From the NCBI GenBank assembly GCA_031269635.1, contig JAISYY010000184.1:1-11351 (forward strand): DNA of 11,351 nucleotides, in the 5' to 3' direction. The position numbers were made by a program, and so were the translations under genes. The notes under the pieces are model-generated. The model saw nothing but the letters and a program-made list of their open reading frames with translations. It was not told where the DNA came from and did no database searches. Positions 7,254-11,351 of this stretch are shown here, in pieces. The stretch's first letter is position 1. Each line of letters starts with the position of its first letter. The stretch comes from Tannerella sp. Lineage in GTDB: Bacteria > Bacteroidota > Bacteroidia > Bacteroidales > Tannerellaceae.

Positions 7254-7284
7254 TTTGTATTGCGCTCAACTTGCACTATCTTTG
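7254..7284 (+). promoter_or_regulatory. Promoter of the DUF1599-DoxX-tpiA unit
   Basis: TTTG at 7254-7257 and TATCTTTG at 7277-7284 are spaced by 19 bases, as in the tRNA-Cys promoter. Transcription would begin near 7290, about 16 bases before the ATG at 7306. This excludes the in-frame upstream start codon at 7255, which lies inside the -33 box. Confidence 0.85.
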
Positions 7285-7305
7285 TACTCAATAAACGAGA
7301 AAATC

Positions 7306-7851
7306 ATGGCAGATACGAAAGAACAATTTGAGGCGGTTATCAAGCTGTGTCGCGAAATATTTGAGAAAAAACTTGAAGACTATGGTCCTTCCTGGCGTAT
7401 GATGCGCCCCGAATCCATAACAGACCAGATTCTCATAAAGGCTAAACGTATACGAAGCCTCGAGATAAAAAAAGAACACAGGATAAACGAAGGGATAAAA
7501 CCCGAATTTATCGGCATTGTGAATTATGGCATCATCGGGCTTATACAACTGGAACTCGGCTTCGCGGACGATGTAGATATCACGGTCGAAGATGCGATAA
7601 AACGGTACGACAGGCTTATAAACGCGACAAAAGAACTTATGTACGCGAAAAATCATGATTACGACGAGGCTTGGCGCCTGATGAGGGTAAGCTCGTACAC
7701 CGACTTGATACTGACGAAACTGAACCGCGTAAAAGAAATTGAAAACAATGAAGGAAAAGTGGTCATTTCCGAAGGCATTGATTCTAATTATAAAGATATG
7801 GTTAATTACGCTTTGTTCGGACTAATCAAACTGACTTATTCAAATAAATAA
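7306..7851 (+). CDS. DUF1599 domain protein with two internal repeats
   Basis: A 181-residue soluble protein made of two copies of one domain. Copy 1 has YGPSWRMMR (W30) and ends with IVNYGIIGLIQLEL; copy 2 has YDEAWRLMR (W123) and ends with MVNYALFGLIKLTY. The tryptophans are 93 residues apart and the VNY motifs 94 apart, so the whole unit is duplicated. This matches the DUF1599 family, which I recall also being called nucleotide modification associated domain 1 (Nmad1); its biochemical role is not established. The ATG at 7306 follows the promoter by about 20 bases. The DoxX-like gene starts 37 bases downstream and no terminator intervenes, so they probably share a transcript. Confidence 0.85.
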   Translation: MADTKEQFEAVIKLCREIFEKKLEDYGPSWRMMRPESITDQILIKAKRIRSLEIKKEHRINEGIKPEFIGIVNYGIIGLIQLELGFADDVDITVEDAIKRYDRLINATKELMYAKNHDYDEAWRLMRVSSYTDLILTKLNRVKEIENNEGKVVISEGIDSNYKDMVNYALFGLIKLTYSNK

Positions 7852-7888
7852 TTTATTGCCCGTATATCATTGAAAATGTATAAACTTT

Positions 7889-9166
7889 ATGAAAGCAATA
7901 GACTATCGAAAAATTATTACCGAAATATGCCGCATAATACTTGGAGCAACCTTTCTGTTTTCCGGAACCGTAAAGGCAATTGACCCGGTAGGGGGCGGCA
8001 TAAAGATTGAAGAATACTTCGGCGCTTTCGGCCTTACCGCATTTAATCCGGTCGCAACGTTGATCTCCGTAAACCTGTCCGCCGTTGAATTTATGCTGGG
8101 GGTATGTATCCTCATGGCCGTCTATCGTAAACTGACGACGATATGTATCCTTGCATTTATGTCTTTCATGACGTTGCTTTCTTTATATCTTGCAATATTT
8201 AATCCCGTACACGATTGCGGATGTTTCGGCGAGGCTTTCATCCTGACAAACTGGCAAACATTTTTCAAAAACTTCCTGATTCTTCTCCCGGCATCTGTTA
8301 TGACGTTTGTTTATCACACGCGGATGACGCCGGTATACACTTATAAAGCCTACTGGTTTGCCGTTTTTTTTGCCTATATATTCCCCGTATGGTTCTCTTA
8401 TTATAACTACAGTCACCTGCCCATAGAAGATTTCCGCCCTTACAAAACCGGAGCGAATATTCCCGCACTCATGTCATTCCCGGAAGACGCACAGCAGGAC
8501 GAATATCAGTATATTTATGAGAAAAACGGAGAAAAGAAAGCGTTTACGCCCGAATCGGCCCCCGCAGACGACCCTGCCTGGACTTATGTTGAAGCCAAAC
8601 TCGTCAAACCGGGATATGTTCCGCCCATAACATCATTTGAAATATACAATCACACGGGAGATAACATTGCAGAAGACATCCTGTCTGCAGAAAACGGCGT
8701 TTTTCTTCTTGTCTCCGCTAAAATCGAAAAAGCAAGTGACAAAAAGATAGATGAAATAAATAACATATACGATTATGCGCAGGAACATAAAATCCCGTTC
8801 TATTGCGTCACAAGTTCTGCGGAAGAATATATCAAAACGTGGATCAATGATACCGGCGCGGAATATCCGTTCCTGACGGCCGACGATGTGACCCTGAAAA
8901 CAATCATACGCGCCAATCCGGGGCTTGTTTTAATAAAATCCGGTACGATTCTAAAAAAATGGCATTACAACGATATCCCTTCCGAAGATGAGGCAAACGC
9001 TGTGATAGACAGGCTCCTCAATTCGCCGGACAAAAATACGGAAAAAGAAAATTCTCCCTGGACATGGATAATAGGTTGCTTTACATTACCTTTGCTGCTC
9101 GTTTGGATATACGATTGTCTGCGTAACAGGAGAAAATTAAAACCGGAAAAAGACGAACAAACATAA
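7889..9166 (+). CDS. DoxX/MauE-like membrane protein with thioredoxin-like tail
   Basis: A 425-residue inner-membrane protein. The N-terminal half has about five hydrophobic segments (roughly residues 9-31, 50-78, 82-105, 124-143, 154-176), beginning with GATFLFSGTVKAIDP, typical of DoxX-like proteins. The loop HDCGCFGEAF places C110 and C112 in a CGCFG motif as in MauE-type redox membrane proteins. Residues about 230-380 look like a thioredoxin-fold domain (VFLLVSAKIEKAS, then NPGLVLIKSGTILKKW) but lack a CxxC pair. A last membrane segment (WTWIIGCFTLPLLLVWIYDC) and a charged tail close the protein. A role in membrane thiol or electron transfer is inferred. It lies between the DUF1599 gene and tpiA, with 23 bases to tpiA. 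Confidence 0.82.
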   Translation: MKAIDYRKIITEICRIILGATFLFSGTVKAIDPVGGGIKIEEYFGAFGLTAFNPVATLISVNLSAVEFMLGVCILMAVYRKLTTICILAFMSFMTLLSLYLAIFNPVHDCGCFGEAFILTNWQTFFKNFLILLPASVMTFVYHTRMTPVYTYKAYWFAVFFAYIFPVWFSYYNYSHLPIEDFRPYKTGANIPALMSFPEDAQQDEYQYIYEKNGEKKAFTPESAPADDPAWTYVEAKLVKPGYVPPITSFEIYNHTGDNIAEDILSAENGVFLLVSAKIEKASDKKIDEINNIYDYAQEHKIPFYCVTSSAEEYIKTWINDTGAEYPFLTADDVTLKTIIRANPGLVLIKSGTILKKWHYNDIPSEDEANAVIDRLLNSPDKNTEKENSPWTWIIGCFTLPLLLVWIYDCLRNRRKLKPEKDEQT

Positions 9167-9189
9167 ATACTTTTTAAATAATTAAGAAA

Positions 9190-9951
9190 ATGAGAAAGAA
9201 TATTGTAGCAGGAAACTGGAAAATGAATACGACCCTCACCGAAGGAATCGCGCTTGCAGAAGGATTAAACAACGCACTGAAGGGCAAAACGACAAACTGT
9301 GATGTTATCATCGGAACGCCTTTCACTCACCTTGCGAGCATCGTTGCCAAAATTGACACAACGAAAATCGGCGTAGCCGCCGAAAACTGTGCGGACAGGG
9401 AAAAAGGCGCATATACCGGCGAAGTATCTGCCGCTATGGTTGCTTCCACAGGAGCTAAATATGTCATATTAGGCCATTCCGAACGTCGCGCTTATTATCA
9501 CGAAACGCCCGAAATACTGAAAGAAAAAGTCAAACAGGCTTTGGCAAATGGCCTCACCCCGATCTTCTGTATCGGCGAAGTTCTTGAGGAACGTGAAGCG
9601 GGTAAACATTTCGCGGTTGTCGACGAACAGATAAAAAAATCGCTTTTTGATTTATCCGCCGAAGATTTCGGCAAACTGGTACTGGCTTACGAGCCTGTGT
9701 GGGCTATCGGAACCGGACGGACGGCAACCGCAGCGCAGGCGCAGGAAATGCACGCCTGTATCCGTAAAACAATCGCTGCAAAATACGGCGAAACGGTAGC
9801 AAACGAGACCTCCATATTATATGGCGGCAGTTGTAATGCCGATAATGCAAAGGAACTTTTCTCTAATCCGGATGTGGACGGCGGACTTATTGGCGGAGCA
9901 TCGCTGGGCGTAGAAAAATTCATGCCGATAATTGAAGCTTTTGACAGATAA
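9190..9951 (+). CDS. tpiA: Triosephosphate isomerase
   Basis: A 253-residue cytoplasmic TIM-barrel enzyme interconverting dihydroxyacetone phosphate and glyceraldehyde-3-phosphate in glycolysis and gluconeogenesis. All catalytic residues are visible: N9 and K11 in GNWKMN, H96 in GHSERR, and E168 in AYEPVWAIGTG, the base preceding the mobile loop. The phosphate-binding region near the C-terminus is present as LYGGSCNADN and GLIGGASL. Length is standard. It follows the DoxX-like gene by 23 bases and is followed by a strong terminator, so it is the last gene of the unit starting at 7254. Confidence 0.98.
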   Translation: MRKNIVAGNWKMNTTLTEGIALAEGLNNALKGKTTNCDVIIGTPFTHLASIVAKIDTTKIGVAAENCADREKGAYTGEVSAAMVASTGAKYVILGHSERRAYYHETPEILKEKVKQALANGLTPIFCIGEVLEEREAGKHFAVVDEQIKKSLFDLSAEDFGKLVLAYEPVWAIGTGRTATAAQAQEMHACIRKTIAAKYGETVANETSILYGGSCNADNAKELFSNPDVDGGLIGGASLGVEKFMPIIEAFDR

Positions 9952-9964
9952 AATACATTATTAC

Positions 9965-9998
9965 CTGCCCTCCGGTATCTTTGTGAGGGCAGTTTTTT
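9965..9998 (+). terminator. Intrinsic terminator after tpiA
   Basis: CTGCCCTC (9965-9972) and GAGGGCAG (9985-9992) form a perfect eight-base stem with a twelve-base loop, followed by six T residues. It closes the tpiA transcription unit thirteen bases after the stop. The loop contains TATCTTTG, a -7 promoter box. Confidence 0.92.
9976..9983 (+). promoter_or_regulatory. Possible -7 box for the SPOR gene inside the terminator loop
   Basis: TATCTTTG is identical to the -7 elements at 6673 and 7277 and lies 32 bases before the ATG at 10015. There is no TTTG at the expected position about 19 bases upstream (around 9953-9956 reads AT-rich sequence). A promoter here would depend on the -7 box alone or on an activator. 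Confidence 0.35.
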
Positions 9999-10014
9999 AT
10001 TTAACGATACATTT

Positions 10015-10518
10015 ATGATACACCGATTTCTTTCCATATTATTTTCCATGTCCGTTATGATGATAGCCGGAAACCGTTTATTATGCGCCCAATCTCCACA
10101 GTTTTCGATCTTCGATTCATTTGAAAAACCCGCGAATCCGGGTGAAGGAACGGTTATCGTTCATCAGTCCGAATCGTTGAGACAACTTGTAGGCACACGA
10201 ATAGACAGCGAAAACATAGATGTAGTAAATGGAAAAACATATCTGATCACCCAGGGATACCGGGTGCAGGTCTATTCCGGAAACAATTCGCGGACGTCAA
10301 GAGGAGAAGCCACCGAAAAACAGGTTAAAATAAAAGAGTTATATCCCGATATTGAAACTTACGTGACTTACAAGGCGCCCTTTTGGATACTTCACGTAGG
10401 CGACTACCGCTCTTTCGAGGAAGCATCGCACATGCACCGTAACCTGAGAGCGGCTTTTCCGCAGGACAAAAACGAAATAAAAATTATCGAAGACGACATC
10501 CGGCTCCTTTTAAACTGA
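10015..10518 (+). CDS. SPOR domain-containing exported protein
   Basis: A 167-residue protein with an N-terminal signal peptide (residues 1 to about 25, hydrophobic core FLSILFSMSVMMIAG, likely cleavage after LLCA). A linker of about 45 residues follows, then a C-terminal SPOR-like domain (about 78-160): GYRVQVYSGNNSRTSRGEAT opens it and FWILHVGDYRSFEEASHMHR follows. SPOR domains bind denuded septal peptidoglycan, so a periplasmic role in cell-wall or division processes is likely; this is family inference. It sits behind the tpiA terminator and 23 bases before folE, with which it probably forms an operon. Confidence 0.85.
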   Translation: MIHRFLSILFSMSVMMIAGNRLLCAQSPQFSIFDSFEKPANPGEGTVIVHQSESLRQLVGTRIDSENIDVVNGKTYLITQGYRVQVYSGNNSRTSRGEATEKQVKIKELYPDIETYVTYKAPFWILHVGDYRSFEEASHMHRNLRAAFPQDKNEIKIIEDDIRLLLN

Positions 10519-10541
10519 CCGGACAGAAAATAACCCGACAG

Positions 10542-11117
10542 ATGAAACATCTATCTCCCGAAATAACACAAACACTATCCGGACATTACAGGGAAATCAT
10601 TCGCCTGCTGGGAGAAAATCCCGACCGTGAGGGCCTGAAAAAATCGCCTGAAAGAGTAGCTAAAGCCATGCAGTTCATGTTGCAGGGGTATGACAGGGAT
10701 CCTGTGGAAGCGCTCAGATCGGCTATGTTCCTTGAAGAAGATTACAAACAGATGGTGATCGTGAAAGATATTGATTTCTTCTCACTTTGCGAACATCACA
10801 TGTTACCGTTTTTCGGCAAAGTGCACGTCGCGTATATACCCCGTAAATACATTACCGGCTTAAGTAAAATCCCGCGTGTCGTAGATATTTTCGCTCGCAG
10901 GCTGCAAATTCAGGAACGGATGACGTTGCAAATAAAAGAATGTATTCAAAATACGCTGAATCCCCTGGGCGTAATGGTCGTCATCGAAGCCCAACACATG
11001 TGTATGCAGATGCGCGGAGTGGAAAAACAAAATTCGCTGACAACCACGTCGGATTTTACCGGGTCCTTCCAGCAGGCCAAAACACGGGAAGAATTTATGA
11101 ACCTGATCAAAAAATAA
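10542..11117 (+). CDS. folE: GTP cyclohydrolase I
   Basis: A 191-residue cytoplasmic enzyme converting GTP to 7,8-dihydroneopterin triphosphate, the first step of folate and other pterin synthesis. The zinc ligands are present: C83 and H86 in SLCEHHMLP, and C154 in HMCMQMRGV. Their spacing (3 and 71 residues) equals that of the E. coli enzyme. Also visible are NPDREGLKKSPERVAKAM near the N-terminus and LSKIPRVVDIFARRLQ in the core. Length is normal for a short N-terminal form. It lies 23 bases after the SPOR gene. No T-tailed terminator is visible after its stop. Confidence 0.97.
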   Translation: MKHLSPEITQTLSGHYREIIRLLGENPDREGLKKSPERVAKAMQFMLQGYDRDPVEALRSAMFLEEDYKQMVIVKDIDFFSLCEHHMLPFFGKVHVAYIPRKYITGLSKIPRVVDIFARRLQIQERMTLQIKECIQNTLNPLGVMVVIEAQHMCMQMRGVEKQNSLTTTSDFTGSFQQAKTREEFMNLIKK

Positions 11118-11138
11118 GTATCCGGCAGTTCACTTACA

Positions 11139-11351
11139 ATGATGCCGTCCGGATTGCTTTATGCTTTCGTCTGTTCCTTTGCACAGATAAGCGTGAATCC
11201 GGCAATCTGTCACTGAAATGACAGTGCTTACAGCTATACTGCGGAGGATCTGACAACTGCAACGGTAATTAATTCAGGCGCCGGCTCTACCGGGCTGCTT
11301 ACCGTCATATTGAGTGGTGGAGACGTCAACGGTGCGGCCTTCTTTCTTCCG
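11139..11351 (+). pseudogene. Fragment resembling a surface-protein repeat, interrupted by TGA, runs off the edge
   Basis: From the TGA at 11214-11216 to the window end the frame is open for 45 codons. It reads YTAEDLTTATVINSGAGSTG, then LLTVILSGGDVNGAAFFLP. This resembles the beta-sandwich repeats of large secreted proteins (pattern: TVTV-N-SG-G-TG-LTV-LSG), which is family-level inference from pattern only. There is no ATG after the TGA. The same frame before the TGA starts at ATG 11139 and has a short hydrophobic run (GLLYAFVCSFA) resembling a signal peptide. It could be a decayed 5' end, an internal fragment left by recombination, or chance. Confidence 0.35.

Noticed and set aside
10940..11221. 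Plus-strand frame overlapping the end of folE (93 codons)
   Set aside because: Most of it is an out-of-frame copy of folE, and its last part has no family signature.
1..11351. CRISPR array, prophage, toxin-antitoxin or defence system
   Set aside because: No regularly spaced repeats, integrase, phage structural genes or known defence domains were seen on either strand.

Overview
This window reads as chromosomal DNA of a Bacteroidales bacterium (phylum Bacteroidota). The evidence is direct: three separate transcription units begin with the phylum-specific promoter form TTTG-N19-TAnnTTTG, starts lack Shine-Dalgarno sequences, and several genes belong to families typical of the phylum (DUF5106 thioredoxin-like protein, Wzi-type capsule protein, DUF1599 double-domain protein, DoxX/MauE-like protein with a thioredoxin-like tail). 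I recall DUF1599 - DoxX - tpiA - SPOR - folE as a familiar Bacteroides-type gene order. I cannot name the genus.

Layout. 1-80: probable C-terminal tail of a gene entering from the left. 81-589: AT-rich spacer with a terminator-like hairpin (370-397) and a strong promoter (535-565). 590-4401: tight co-oriented cluster of a DUF5106/thioredoxin-like envelope protein, a DUF151 'bifunctional nuclease' with a UVR motif, the 16S rRNA methyltransferase RsmE, and a Wzi-like outer-membrane protein. 4421-4445: three tandem ATTCTTA units just before glmS (4447-6291). 6293-6514: broken remnant of an ISAs1-family transposase directly after glmS. 6650-6824: complete tRNA-Cys unit with promoter, gene and terminator. 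6830-7250: spacer with no intact gene, possibly holding a decayed minus-strand reading frame. 7254-9951: promoter, DUF1599 protein, DoxX-like membrane protein and triosephosphate isomerase, closed by a terminator. 10015-11117: SPOR-domain protein and GTP cyclohydrolase I. 11118-11351: no intact gene; the last 43 codons resemble a repeat of a large surface protein.

How the genes fit together. Most are housekeeping or envelope functions: ribosome modification (RsmE), amino-sugar supply for peptidoglycan and LPS (GlmS), glycolysis (TpiA), pterin synthesis (FolE), envelope and capsule (Wzi-like, SPOR), and redox or membrane proteins (DUF5106, DoxX-like). I see no defence island, CRISPR array, prophage or secondary-metabolite cluster. 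The less ordinary content is in the junctions: the transposase relic, the tandem repeat before glmS, a promoter-like box inside the tpiA terminator loop, and the disrupted surface-protein-like sequence at the right edge.
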